From the IMG/VR virus record IMGVR_UViG_3300044972_000502, positions 1 to 45,413 of that record: a stretch of DNA of 45,413 nt. The stretch is one strand, 5' to 3'. The notes below the pieces were generated by a model. The model was not told where the DNA came from. It saw only the letters and a list, made by a program, of their open reading frames with translations, and searched no databases. Both the position numbers and the translations under genes were made by a program. This document shows, in pieces, positions 31,596 to 41,909 of this stretch; position 1 is the stretch's first letter; the number at the start of each line of letters is the position of its first letter. The DNA comes from a virus.

Positions 31596-32402
31596 ATGAG
31601 TTTTGTAGGAACAGCGATTGCCGGAGCGGGTATTGTAGGTAGTGTAGTAACAGGCATAATGGGGCAAAATGCCGCGGATAGAGCAGCAAGACAGTCTGCC
31701 GCCGAAAGACGCAGATTAGAAGCGGAAATAGCAGCATTTGAAAAAAGCAGACAAGCCATTATAAATCCATATGCAGGATTTAAAGACGTTAGTGGGCTAG
31801 CAAAAGACTTATCTGGAATGATTAGTAATCCATATGCAAATTTAGGCGTTGCAACTCAAGCCGCTAAATTTGAAGCAGAAGAAATTGATTTATCATTAGC
31901 AAATACGTTAGATACGCTTAGAGAAACCGGCGCAAGCGCTGGCGGAGCAACTGCATTAGCTATGGCCGCGTTAAAAAGCAAGCAAGGTATTTCTGCTAGT
32001 ATTGAACAACAAGAGGCGCAGAATGAGAAATTACGCGCCCAAGGTCAACAACAAATGGATCAAATGAAAATGGCTGAAGCGCAAAGGTTGCAAAGCATCC
32101 AAATGAGTGAGGCACAAAGAATGCAACAAGCAGGCGCATCTGGTAAACAATTTATGTTCCAAGCCCAAGAAGAAAGAGATAGAGCTAAACTAGATAGGCT
32201 GGCAGGATTATCTGACTTTGCGGCAAATCAGCAAGCCCAAGCTCAATCGGATAGTTTATCAGCAATGACTGGTATGATTGGCGGTATAACCAGTTCTTTA
32301 GCTGCTGGAGCATCAGCTTATGCTGCGGGTGCGGGAAGCAGCGGCGGCGGCGATAGCAGTGGGTTCGTAAATCCAGGCAGTGTGCCTTCTTCAATTAGAT
32401 AA
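31596..32402 (+). CDS. 268-aa internal virion/ejection protein (gp14-like position)
   Basis: Opens with a Gly/Ala/Val-rich hydrophobic stretch (FVGTAIAGAGIVGSVVTGIM, about residues 3-22), then a long Ala/Gln/Glu/Met-rich helical region (AEAQRLQSIQMSEAQRMQQA) and a glycine-rich end (AGAGSSGGGDSSG). A second hydrophobic segment lies near SAMTGMIGGITSSLAAGASAY. Membrane-compatible ends around a helical core match the small ejection proteins of podoviruses such as T7 gp14. It is first in a row of three genes of increasing size, as in T7 gp14-gp15-gp16. The call is by design and order. Confidence 0.6.
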   Translation: MSFVGTAIAGAGIVGSVVTGIMGQNAADRAARQSAAERRRLEAEIAAFEKSRQAIINPYAGFKDVSGLAKDLSGMISNPYANLGVATQAAKFEAEEIDLSLANTLDTLRETGASAGGATALAMAALKSKQGISASIEQQEAQNEKLRAQGQQQMDQMKMAEAQRLQSIQMSEAQRMQQAGASGKQFMFQAQEERDRAKLDRLAGLSDFAANQQAQAQSDSLSAMTGMIGGITSSLAAGASAYAAGAGSSGGGDSSGFVNPGSVPSSIR

Positions 32403-32430
32403 TAAAATTCATTAATTATAATTAATAATA

Positions 32431-33966
32431 ATGTCATACGCAAATCCACAAAGACAAGTTATATCAAACGCACCGGCCTTTCAAAATTTACAGCAGAGTA
32501 TAACCTCTGCGGTAAGCGCTGTAGCTGGAGCGGTCATCAAGCGAGCAGATCAAGAACGTGAGGATCAAGAAAAAAAAGAACTTCGGGAATTTAAAGAATA
32601 CAAAGAATTATTTGCTGCAAGCACAGGAGCAAGTCAAGATTTTACAGAAGCCACTTTAAAGCTTCAGAATGAAAGTAAACTTCGTGTTGACCTTACCTCG
32701 GACGCGACAGCTGGTAAAGAATTAATTTTTGGTGAGACCATGCAAATTAAACCCGGCTCTGATCCTAAAAGAATAGCAAAGTCACAACAGGTTATTGCAG
32801 AAGTAAATGCTTATCCAACTGTTGTTACAAAAGGGCTTGCGCTTTTAACAGGCACCATTGAGACAACAAAAACTGGCATGACAGAAAATAGAATGTCATC
32901 ATTAATAACCCAGAATCCTACTGATAATAATAAAGCTTTAATATTGGTAAGCACGGGAAATCCTGATAGTGGGAATATTAGAGTGGATCGCAGCACTGGG
33001 TGGAATAATCCTACGTATGTGATTGAAGCAATGGACCCAACAACAAAAAAAATTGTAACAGGGCGATACCTTCATTCTGATTTAGTAAAAGCCGATGCTT
33101 TTGGGGGAATAATGCAATTAGTCCCAGATCCAAATGTTAGTTTAGAATCAACTAAGAAAAGAACTCCCGGCGTATTCAGTGTGGTTAAAACTACAGGTAA
33201 AAAAGGAGAAACAATAGAAGAAACGGATGGCTCTGTTTTACCACAATTTTTAGATTTGGCTAACGCTAAACCTGATCCAAGTACTCAAACCACAGTTGAA
33301 AGTCTGGATGGTAAAACATTGTTAAAAAAGGGTATAGTAGTAGCTACCGTTAATAAGGAGGCTATTGCAAAAAGCCCTGAGTTTATAGCATCGACGGACG
33401 CAATTGCAGATGGTATATTAACCAATTTTAATGAAGCTTATTCCTTGAATAATGATATAATGGTAAAAGCTTTAGGCAAAGATGCTGCTTTAACTAAACC
33501 TGCAGATGGTATAACAGATGAATGGAAAAATAAATTTAGAGAGAATTGGAAAGCTTATACTTTAAAAAATATTCCAGATACACAGCCTATTAAAAACGAA
33601 GCTGGTGAATTTGTAACAGAAACCATAAAAGCTGAAAAAGCAAAAGGCGGCGGTGGATCCGGAGGAGCAGGCGGTTCTGGTAAAACAAATACAAGAGAGG
33701 AACAAATAGCTGCTAATCTTTCAATAGCAAATGACGGTACAGCAGGAGATATAGTTAATCCATTAAATAAAAACCAAAAGTTTGTTAAAGACGCGGAAGG
33801 AAAATGGGTTGAGTATGTGAAAGAATCGCCCGGGGCTGGATTTGCTGCTGAATGGACTGAAAAAAGAGGAAAGAGCAGGGAATGGAAAACTATTGATGGT
33901 TTAAAACAAGCCCATCCTGAACTCTTTAGAAATTTAGCTAAACCAGGATTGCCAAGAAAAAAATAA
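32431..33966 (+). CDS. 511-aa internal virion/ejection protein (gp15-like position)
   Basis: The N-terminus (FQNLQQSITSAVSAVAGAVI, KRADQEREDQEKKELREFKE) is helical and charged. The centre is mixed, with a repeated 'V-x-x-G-L-A-L-L-T-G' type segment and DPTTKKIVTGRYLHSDLVKA. A Gly/Ser-rich linker (GGGGSGGAGGSG, about residues 409-420) separates a C-terminal domain with WVEYVKESPGAGFAAEWTEK and a helix QAHPELFRNLAKPGLPRKK. No enzymatic motif is recognised. The middle position between a small membrane-compatible protein and a giant polyprotein suggests a core ejection protein. Confidence 0.55.
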   Translation: MSYANPQRQVISNAPAFQNLQQSITSAVSAVAGAVIKRADQEREDQEKKELREFKEYKELFAASTGASQDFTEATLKLQNESKLRVDLTSDATAGKELIFGETMQIKPGSDPKRIAKSQQVIAEVNAYPTVVTKGLALLTGTIETTKTGMTENRMSSLITQNPTDNNKALILVSTGNPDSGNIRVDRSTGWNNPTYVIEAMDPTTKKIVTGRYLHSDLVKADAFGGIMQLVPDPNVSLESTKKRTPGVFSVVKTTGKKGETIEETDGSVLPQFLDLANAKPDPSTQTTVESLDGKTLLKKGIVVATVNKEAIAKSPEFIASTDAIADGILTNFNEAYSLNNDIMVKALGKDAALTKPADGITDEWKNKFRENWKAYTLKNIPDTQPIKNEAGEFVTETIKAEKAKGGGGSGGAGGSGKTNTREEQIAANLSIANDGTAGDIVNPLNKNQKFVKDAEGKWVEYVKESPGAGFAAEWTEKRGKSREWKTIDGLKQAHPELFRNLAKPGLPRKK

Positions 33967-33986
33967 TGACAAACATAAATTAAATT

Positions 33987-36900
33987 ATGAAATTATACAA
34001 AAGCACCGAAGGATACGAATATACAGAAGACGAAGTTCTAACAGCAGCTAAAGAAAGCAATATGTCAATTGATGATTATATTGTTGAATTTGATATGACT
34101 CCAGCGGAAGAAGGTGAGCCGGGAAAGAAAAAACCTGTTGCGGAAAAGGGTGCGCCTGCAACAGGGAAAGCAAAAAGTACGGCATCCAAGCCGGCAACTA
34201 CTTCTTCGGCCTCCAGAAAGAAACTATTTAAAGAAGAGGCCCAGCCTCGAACACAAGCTGACGGAACTTTTGTCCCAAAGCCAAAGATATTAAAGGAAAA
34301 ACCTGTAAAAGAACCATCTATAAAAGAGAAGGTAGAAGAGGGTAAACAAATCATGCAGAAAGGCCGTGAAAAAACTAAGCCTATGCGTGAATTAAAAGCT
34401 AAAATATCATTGCCATCAGAGGAAGATATTCTAGATATATCAACAAATGTTCAGGGGAATGACTATGATAAGTTAGCTCCTGAAGAAAAACTATATGTAG
34501 ACGATAAAGCAGTTAATATATTGCAAAAAGCATATGGTAAAGACGCGCAATATGATTTGTCTCCATCTGAAATAGAATTAAAATCCAGGGAAATCCTTTC
34601 AAAAGCAAAGCAAACTAAAAAAGAAATTGCAGAGGAATCTTATGGCAGTAAACTATTAAACGTTGATTTCCTAAAAGGATTAAATTATTTAGGCGAAGCA
34701 TTCGCTTCTGTTCCTGAAACAATATATACTATTGGTGCAATACCGCAGAATATATATGCAGCAATATCGGGCGATAAAAACTGGGAAGCTAGTCCGGAAA
34801 AGTTTAAAAAGACTTTTGGGGTAGAAAATCCAATTATGGATAAGTTTATAACCGAGCAAGAGCGTCTTGGCAAGGCGCAAACTATATACAATAATGCAAA
34901 CTATGACTCAACTAGCATAACAGAAAACATCAGCGATGGTAATTATGTTGATGCTTTTAAATTAATGGGTAGTGGTTTAGCGGAAAGTGCACCTATTAGC
35001 ATAGCTATGATGGCTGGCGGAGCAGAATTAAAATTAGGTGAATTAGCTGCTGGATCAACGGTAGCATTAGCTGGTCCAAACATAAGACAACAAGAAGAGG
35101 AAAATCCAGAGCAATCAGAATTAACTTCCGTTATTAAGGGGTTTGGAATGGCCGGGGCAGAAAGTGTTTTTTCAGCAATTGGAGAAGGTAGCCTTGGTAG
35201 AGTATATAAAGATATAATCAAGAAAGAAGGAGTCGAAGTAGGCTCTAAAATATTTAAAGACGGATTAGTTACCATGTATCAATCCGCTCTTAAAAAGTTT
35301 GGAGCGCCTGCGGCAATGCTTGGCGAAGGTATTGAGGAGGTAGCGACTACTGTTACTCAGAACATGATTAATAACAAGAATCCTTTCGAAGGAACATTAG
35401 ACTCTTTTGTTCTTGGCGTAGGTGGCGGTGGATTATATGGATCTCCTTTGACAATAGCAAAAGGAATTGATGGATTCAAAAACGGTGTAACTGTACATAA
35501 AATAAACAAACAGTTAAAGACAGAAAATTTAGATAATTTAGTTACTGCATTTAAACCTGAATTCCAGTCTAGCCCTGCTAAAATAAAAGCAGCAATAATT
35601 CCTGGCTCGATTAAGATACTTGATAACCAAGTTGAAACCGATGTCAACAATGGTAAAATGACCAAGGAAGAGGGGGATAAGGTTAAATTAAATTTTAGAC
35701 AAACTCAGGGCATAGTAAATGCGCTAGAGCCATTAAAATTATCTGATGAAGATTTACCAGCGGCAGTGGACTTGATAAAAGAAAAGAAACAACTTGAAGA
35801 GATTGTTAAAAAAGTTGGTGATCCAAGTTTAACTGTAGAGCAAGGAAATAGAATAAAAGAAATAAATACCGCATTGACTGGTATAGGTGAAAGCAATGCT
35901 AAAAAGAAATATGCTGAAAATGTATCTACATTAGAAGGCAATATAAAATCATTAGAAGGATACGCTAATACTTTAGGTCAAGTAGAGTTTGAAAATCCAG
36001 TTGGCGAAGGTAAAGGCGTTGAGTCTTTCAATACTATTGATGAATTTAAAACCGCATTAGAAACTGCCGGGCTTGATGAAGCCTTTGTAAACGAAGCAAT
36101 GGATGCAGATGGTTTCATGCTACCTAATGGACAAATTGTAATTAACAAGCAAATTGCTGCACAGAGTAATCTGAACACAATGGGCCACGAGTTATTGCAT
36201 AAAATTTTAAAGTCAGAATTTAGTGATCCAGTTAAAGGAGCAAAATTAAAAGATCAATTTTTAGAACAATTAACAACTGAAGAAAGATCACTATTAGATG
36301 AGCGTATACTTGCTGTTGATAAAAGCGGCAAAAGATTATACTCTGATGAAGATTTAATTGCTGCACCGGATGAATACCTTACGCAATACTTTCAGATTAT
36401 AGCGGATAAAAAAATCCCTTGGTCTGAAAAACTAGGTGATTCTTTGGAAAGACTATGGAAGAACTTCCTTGGTAAATTTTTTAAAGATAAAGGATATAAT
36501 AACCTTGAATTTGCAGATGGTAAAGATATTTATAGATTTATAAATGACTATGCCAAAACAATTAAATCTGGTAAAATATCCCAACGAGCGCAAGATTTAA
36601 CGAAAGCTGGAGTAAGTATACAAAAACCTATTGCTGCATCTAAATCTATTCAAGAGAAGATGGATGCTCTTGATGAGCAGTTAAACAACGATGAGATTGA
36701 TTACGACGCTTACGAAGTAAGAATGGATGCTCTTGTAAAAGAAGAGGAGAAAGCATTAAGAGCTCAGAAAGAAGGTAAACCCGCAGAGGAGAAACCAAAA
36801 GAGGTTAAAAAAGAAACTAAAAAAGAAACCCCAGAAGAAGAAGCAAAATCCGTTGTTGCAAGCAATAAAGGTTTGGTGGCTTCTGATAAAGTACAAAAAA

Positions 36901-39900
36901 TATACGATACAGAAGGCGTTAATGGAGCTCAAAAAATTATAGATTTATTTAGACCCATTACGTCTAAAATCGTTGACAAAAGAAGAGACGCTCCTGGCTT
37001 TGATAAAGAATTGTTAACAGATGAAATTGAAACTGGAGTTGGTGGTATATTAGATCTTATTCAAAAATATAAACCTGAGTCAGGTATTCCTTTAGCAGCT
37101 TACATAAATAAATATTTACCAGTAAGAGCGATTGCTACTTCGAGAAGAATATTAGGAGAAACTTTCAGCAAAGACATCGAAGATCAGAAAGGATTAATGG
37201 CTACAGAGACCGCTGACCAATTTACTAATACCGCAATGCCTGATAAACCTAGATACAAAACAATATTGGAAAGCAATGTATTTGACAATGAGGTTATAAA
37301 GTCGGTAACAGATAAGCTAAAATTAACTCTACGTACATTAAAAAGCAAGATAGACGCACCTATTTCTAAGAACACCACTGTCACACCGCTTATAAGCGAG
37401 ATACGTGATGAGATGGGTAAGCAAGCCGACATTGATATTAAAAAAGCATTAGGAGGCAAAGAAGGTGGCGTATTAAAAATGAACTTGATAAAACACAAGA
37501 AAGCTATTCTTGAGAACATGACCACAACATGGTTAATGGGTAAGGATACTAAGAATGGTGTTCAAGGGGGGGTTCCTTCTGCTATTCAAAAACAAATTAA
37601 TGGCAAATGGGTATCATATCCTGATTGGGTAGGTCAAAAAATAGACCGTGAGAAAACAACAACCAATCTTGCTGGTAAAACATCAGGTGCAGAGATCGTA
37701 AGAAGGCTCCCTAACGCAGCAAATAATATATCTAATGAGGAATTCTTAAGTTGGTTTTTGGAGCCGTCTGGCAATCCCATACGCGGTCGTAAAGAATCTT
37801 TATCTAAAGCATTAGGTGAAGAGTTATCTTTTGACATATTCAAAAAAGAATTGGAAGAAGGCGGTGAGATTGCTAAAGTGTTTGAAAGAAATCAAGAGCT
37901 TAAAAATGTAGTATTATTAGATACTTACATTAATGAAGTTGCAAAACAAATTGATAGAGGCACCGTTAAGTTTTCTAAGTCAACAAAGTCTGAATTAGAA
38001 TATAATATGAAGATTGCTGATAGTCAAGGTGGTGCTTCATTAATGGACGATATTGCTGTTACTCGAGGGGATTCCGAAGATGATAAACGTGATAGATTAA
38101 TTTATGAAGGTGCAATTGCTATAAATGATTTTAAAAACACATTAAAATCTCCGATAAGCTCTTATAAAGCTGAAATAAAAAAAGCTAATGGTGAATTTAA
38201 TATACAAATATTTAATAATCCAAAAATACCTAATTATCTTAAGGATGAATATTTAGATAAAAATCGCGAAGTTAATAAAAATGACGTAGCCGAAATAGGT
38301 GATAAATTAGCAAAAATATTGCCTAAGGAATTTTTAGATGCAGTTGGTATTCAGATTTTTGGTTATCATAATAAATTATTAGATCCTGCTTTTGAAAAAG
38401 GAGGCAAAGGCGGCCCAAGAGCAGAATTTTATGATAGATCACAAGAATTGAAAGAAGCATTTGATTCTAACAATATACCAAATAATACGGGGGTAGACTT
38501 TAGTAAAGTCAGAATAATGAATATAAATGCGCCCGGCGGTAAGAATGGTCTTTTTCGTAGAATAGTAGATCTACAAGAATCTAACGAAAGTGATGTTAAC
38601 AAGAAAATAGAAAAATTAGTAGAACTTCTTCCGGAAATAACAGATGCTAATACTGAAAATAAAAAAGCGGCTGTTTTGTTTACTGAAAAAATAGGTGAGT
38701 TATTATTAGATGAAAAAATAAATTTCAATGCTGTTGTTGATTTACTAAAAGCACAAACAAATTTTGTTATGGGACTTAGAGCTCTTACCAATTTGTCTGT
38801 TGTTGAATTAAGAAGCGGTAAGCAAGAAGAAAAAAAGAAAGGTGAGCATATAAACCCTAATGTTCATAAAATGACTGAACTTGTTGGGTTATATGCTGAG
38901 GCATTAAGTTCGCTTTCAGAAGGTGGACTAAAATCGGATATATTGAAAAAGCTTAATTATGAATTAAATTTGCTTTTCACAGATCATTCGCAAGCTCTTA
39001 TGAATCTTCCTGATAGTAAAATAATGGATAACCTTGGAAGTCCAACAAGTAGAGATGGATTTAAAAGATTTAATTTAATACCGGAAGTTAAAAAGTATTT
39101 ATATACACCATCTGGAAGTTTGTTTAATGAAATAGAATTAACTAATCAAATTGAAAACGAAAAAAATGCGATTAGGAATCTTGCTAAGTTTAGTAAAATT
39201 GTAAGTGATGGTATACAAGCAGAGACCGTAAGAGGACTTTTGAATAATAATCAACTAGAAGAATTACAAAAAGAAATTGAAGCAAATTATAGTACTAAAC
39301 TAAAACTTGGTAATGAAAGTAATGATATAAGAACTAGTTTATTTAATTATGATGATCCTATAGCGCAGAAGATGTCTAATGGTGTTGATCTTAGAATAAC
39401 CGAAGGTCTTATAAGAAATAACAAAAAAACATATTTACTCTATGCTGATGGTAAAATAGTTGGTCAATTTGAAACAGTTAATCAAGCCAAAGATTTAATA
39501 AAGTATATTGAAGACAACTTAGTTAAACCAACTGCTATATCAAAAGGTAAAGCTAAATTTAGTAAATCTCTTGATAAAGAATTTAATATTATATTAGCAC
39601 AAAACAAAGGTGTAAGTCCTGCTATTAAATATTCTGGAATAACAGCAAAAAGACAAGGGTCTAGTAAAGGCAAATATAAATTCTTTTTACCACCTGGCGC
39701 AGAGGATTTTGAAGGGTTATTATATAACTTCATTGGTAAAGGCAAATTAGGTGAAGAACAAGCTAAGTTTTTTGAGGAAACACTAATAGATCCTTATTGG
39801 AGTGGCATTTCTGAAATTGAATCAGCTAGACAAAGAATAAAAAAGGATTTTATTGCTCTTAAAGAAGCTTTCCCGGAAGCATCAAAGAAAATAACGAAAA

Positions 39901-41759
39901 GAATACCGGGTGGTGATTTCACTTACGATCAAGCTATTCGCGTTTATTTGTGGGCAAAAGAGGGTAAAAAGATACCTGATTTATCAAAATCTGATCAAAC
40001 CATGCTCACTCGTTTAGTTGCTAACGATACTGAGCTATCTGCTTTTGCAAACGGGTTAGAATTAATTTCAGGAAGAGATGGACAATGGTCTGATCCCGGC
40101 GAATATTGGGACTCAGAAACAATCGTGTCTGAATTAAACGACATGACTGAGAAAATAGGTCGTAAAAAATATCTCGAAGAATTTATAAAAAATTCAGATG
40201 AAATATTTAGCAAAGAAAACTTGAACAAAGTTGAGGCATTATATGGCGAAGGCATTAGAGATGCTATTGAGGATTCTCTTTATAGAATGACAAATGGTAA
40301 GAATAGATCTCAAGGTACTGGTAGATTTACTGCAGCAGTATCAACTTGGTTGAACGGATCAGTTGCTGAGATTATGTTCTTGAATACAAAGTCAGGTGTT
40401 CTGCAATTAATATCTGCATTGAACTACTTAAATCTTCGGGACAATAATCCGGTTATGGCTGGTAAAGCGTTACTTGATTTCCCTCAATTTAGTAAAGATT
40501 TTGCTAAAATATTTAATTCTGACATGATGAAAGAACGTCGTCAGGGATTAAAAGAAGATGTAAGCGCTGCTGAAATTGCAAATGCGGCCGCTACTGCTAA
40601 GAATAAAGTTAGAGCAACAGTCGCTTACCTTGCGAAAATAGGTTTTACACCTACAACTATTGCTGATGCACTTGCAATTGGATTCGGAGGAGCTACATTT
40701 TATAGAAATAGAATAAATACCTATAAAAAGCAAGGTATGCCGGAGACCGAAGCAGAAGCAAAAGCATGGAAAGACTTTACTAGATTGACTAACAAATCAG
40801 CTCAGTCAAATGATCCAGCGTTAATTTCTCAGCAACAAGCGGAGCCAATAGGACGTCTTATATTGGCTTTTGGAAATGCGACACTGCAAATGAATCGTAT
40901 TATGAAAAAGTCAGCCAGAGATCTTATAAATGGTCGTGGCAATCCTTCTGAGCATGTTTCTAAGATTTTATTCTACGGATTTATTCAAAACGCAATATTT
41001 TCCGCAATGCAGAAAGCATTGTTCATAGGATTGTTTGGTGGGGATGATGAAGAAGAAGATAAAAAGAAAAAGAAAACAGCAGAAGAAAAAGCTTTTGAAA
41101 CAGCTGATGATATGTTGGATTCATTCTTAAGAGGTTCTGGATTGGGTGGAGCTATTGTATCTACTGCTAAAAATACTGCACAGCAATATTTTAAACAAAG
41201 AGAAAAGAAACAAAAAGGTGATCAAGCTTACACGTTAATTGAAGGACTTAATCTTTCTCCATCACTTGGATCAAAAGCTAGAAAAATTTATGGAGCGATA
41301 CAAGAAGAAAAGTTTAACCGAGCTGTTATGGAAAAAATGGGTGGTCAATTAATGCTTGAAGGAAGACTTAATCCAAGTCCAGCTTATATGGTTGGCGCAA
41401 AAGTTACTTCAGCATTAACAAACTTGCCAGCGGATAGATTGCTCGATAAGGTTACAAATATATCTGAGGCATTGGATGCTAGAAATGAAAATTGGCAAAG
41501 AGCAATGCTTATGATAGGATATAAACCTTTTGAAATTGATGTTAAAAATGAAGAGCAAGAAGCTGTAAAAGCACAGGCTAAAATTGAAAGAGAAGATGAG
41601 GTATTCATAAAAGGTGTTGAGAAGAAGAAAGCTCAAATGAAAAGAATCAGATCTATGACTCCTGAAGAACGAAGAGCATATGTTGATTCAATTAGAGCAA
41701 CAGTACCTGAAAAAATTGAACGCGCTAAACGCAGAAGAAAATTGTTATATGGGAAATAG
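33987..41759 (+). CDS. 2590-aa giant virion polyprotein with zinc-protease and sigma-like segments
   Basis: Probably ejected with the DNA. In order: a charged Pro/Lys-rich N-terminus; a hydrophobic helical region at about 320-370 (SAPISIAMMAGGAELKLGEL, AGSTVALAGP); a zincin motif HELLH at 734-738 in NTMGHELLHKILKSEF, with a possible third ligand at about E796; a segment at about 1005-1065 (LLTDEIETGVGGILDLIQ, KYKPESGIPLAAYINKYLP, VRAIATSRRILGE) that resembles sigma-70 region 2; and a C-terminal helical region with NGSVAEIMFLNTKSGVLQLI and an acidic-basic run (EEEDKKKKK, about 2355-2365). Short xSKS motifs at 883-887, 1328-1332 and 1857-1861 divide it. No DxDGD RNA-polymerase motif or transglycosylase triad was seen. 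Confidence 0.7.
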   Translation: MKLYKSTEGYEYTEDEVLTAAKESNMSIDDYIVEFDMTPAEEGEPGKKKPVAEKGAPATGKAKSTASKPATTSSASRKKLFKEEAQPRTQADGTFVPKPKILKEKPVKEPSIKEKVEEGKQIMQKGREKTKPMRELKAKISLPSEEDILDISTNVQGNDYDKLAPEEKLYVDDKAVNILQKAYGKDAQYDLSPSEIELKSREILSKAKQTKKEIAEESYGSKLLNVDFLKGLNYLGEAFASVPETIYTIGAIPQNIYAAISGDKNWEASPEKFKKTFGVENPIMDKFITEQERLGKAQTIYNNANYDSTSITENISDGNYVDAFKLMGSGLAESAPISIAMMAGGAELKLGELAAGSTVALAGPNIRQQEEENPEQSELTSVIKGFGMAGAESVFSAIGEGSLGRVYKDIIKKEGVEVGSKIFKDGLVTMYQSALKKFGAPAAMLGEGIEEVATTVTQNMINNKNPFEGTLDSFVLGVGGGGLYGSPLTIAKGIDGFKNGVTVHKINKQLKTENLDNLVTAFKPEFQSSPAKIKAAIIPGSIKILDNQVETDVNNGKMTKEEGDKVKLNFRQTQGIVNALEPLKLSDEDLPAAVDLIKEKKQLEEIVKKVGDPSLTVEQGNRIKEINTALTGIGESNAKKKYAENVSTLEGNIKSLEGYANTLGQVEFENPVGEGKGVESFNTIDEFKTALETAGLDEAFVNEAMDADGFMLPNGQIVINKQIAAQSNLNTMGHELLHKILKSEFSDPVKGAKLKDQFLEQLTTEERSLLDERILAVDKSGKRLYSDEDLIAAPDEYLTQYFQIIADKKIPWSEKLGDSLERLWKNFLGKFFKDKGYNNLEFADGKDIYRFINDYAKTIKSGKISQRAQDLTKAGVSIQKPIAASKSIQEKMDALDEQLNNDEIDYDAYEVRMDALVKEEEKALRAQKEGKPAEEKPKEVKKETKKETPEEEAKSVVASNKGLVASDKVQKIYDTEGVNGAQKIIDLFRPITSKIVDKRRDAPGFDKELLTDEIETGVGGILDLIQKYKPESGIPLAAYINKYLPVRAIATSRRILGETFSKDIEDQKGLMATETADQFTNTAMPDKPRYKTILESNVFDNEVIKSVTDKLKLTLRTLKSKIDAPISKNTTVTPLISEIRDEMGKQADIDIKKALGGKEGGVLKMNLIKHKKAILENMTTTWLMGKDTKNGVQGGVPSAIQKQINGKWVSYPDWVGQKIDREKTTTNLAGKTSGAEIVRRLPNAANNISNEEFLSWFLEPSGNPIRGRKESLSKALGEELSFDIFKKELEEGGEIAKVFERNQELKNVVLLDTYINEVAKQIDRGTVKFSKSTKSELEYNMKIADSQGGASLMDDIAVTRGDSEDDKRDRLIYEGAIAINDFKNTLKSPISSYKAEIKKANGEFNIQIFNNPKIPNYLKDEYLDKNREVNKNDVAEIGDKLAKILPKEFLDAVGIQIFGYHNKLLDPAFEKGGKGGPRAEFYDRSQELKEAFDSNNIPNNTGVDFSKVRIMNINAPGGKNGLFRRIVDLQESNESDVNKKIEKLVELLPEITDANTENKKAAVLFTEKIGELLLDEKINFNAVVDLLKAQTNFVMGLRALTNLSVVELRSGKQEEKKKGEHINPNVHKMTELVGLYAEALSSLSEGGLKSDILKKLNYELNLLFTDHSQALMNLPDSKIMDNLGSPTSRDGFKRFNLIPEVKKYLYTPSGSLFNEIELTNQIENEKNAIRNLAKFSKIVSDGIQAETVRGLLNNNQLEELQKEIEANYSTKLKLGNESNDIRTSLFNYDDPIAQKMSNGVDLRITEGLIRNNKKTYLLYADGKIVGQFETVNQAKDLIKYIEDNLVKPTAISKGKAKFSKSLDKEFNIILAQNKGVSPAIKYSGITAKRQGSSKGKYKFFLPPGAEDFEGLLYNFIGKGKLGEEQAKFFEETLIDPYWSGISEIESARQRIKKDFIALKEAFPEASKKITKRIPGGDFTYDQAIRVYLWAKEGKKIPDLSKSDQTMLTRLVANDTELSAFANGLELISGRDGQWSDPGEYWDSETIVSELNDMTEKIGRKKYLEEFIKNSDEIFSKENLNKVEALYGEGIRDAIEDSLYRMTNGKNRSQGTGRFTAAVSTWLNGSVAEIMFLNTKSGVLQLISALNYLNLRDNNPVMAGKALLDFPQFSKDFAKIFNSDMMKERRQGLKEDVSAAEIANAAATAKNKVRATVAYLAKIGFTPTTIADALAIGFGGATFYRNRINTYKKQGMPETEAEAKAWKDFTRLTNKSAQSNDPALISQQQAEPIGRLILAFGNATLQMNRIMKKSARDLINGRGNPSEHVSKILFYGFIQNAIFSAMQKALFIGLFGGDDEEEDKKKKKTAEEKAFETADDMLDSFLRGSGLGGAIVSTAKNTAQQYFKQREKKQKGDQAYTLIEGLNLSPSLGSKARKIYGAIQEEKFNRAVMEKMGGQLMLEGRLNPSPAYMVGAKVTSALTNLPADRLLDKVTNISEALDARNENWQRAMLMIGYKPFEIDVKNEEQEAVKAQAKIEREDEVFIKGVEKKKAQMKRIRSMTPEERRAYVDSIRATVPEKIERAKRRRKLLYGK

Positions 41760-41805
41760 GAACAAGATATGACTGGGCACCATACCCAAAAGTTCCTGTA
41801 AAAAG

Positions 41806-41839
41806 AAAGGGGATTCACATTACGTGGTCCCCTTTTTTT
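41806..41839. terminator. bidirectional terminator at the convergent junction
   Basis: AAAGGGGA (41806-41813) pairs perfectly with TCCCCTTT (41828-41835) and is followed by a T run to 41839. On the minus strand the stem is followed by TTTCTTTT, so it can also stop leftward transcripts. It sits between the 3' end of the giant virion gene and the 3' end of nrdA, exactly where two opposing operons meet. Confidence 0.85.
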
Positions 41840-41909
41840 ATTCAGTTTGCTATACACAACGTATGATATAACTTACGAAAACACACGGTTTTGTAAATTA
41901 TATTTTACG

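Noticed and set aside
34943-38791. Several 100-120 residue leftward frames opposite the giant gene
   Set aside because: All are antisense to one long coherent gene, rich in Ser, Pro, Phe and Leu as expected for the complement of Lys/Glu-rich codons, with no start context or operon logic.
41741-41862. Open frame past the giant gene's stop reading RYDWAPYPKVPVKRKG, as a possible -1 frameshift extension
   Set aside because: The frame has no start codon, no good slippery heptamer, and runs straight through the terminator hairpin. Coincidence is more likely, though a comparison with relatives would settle it.
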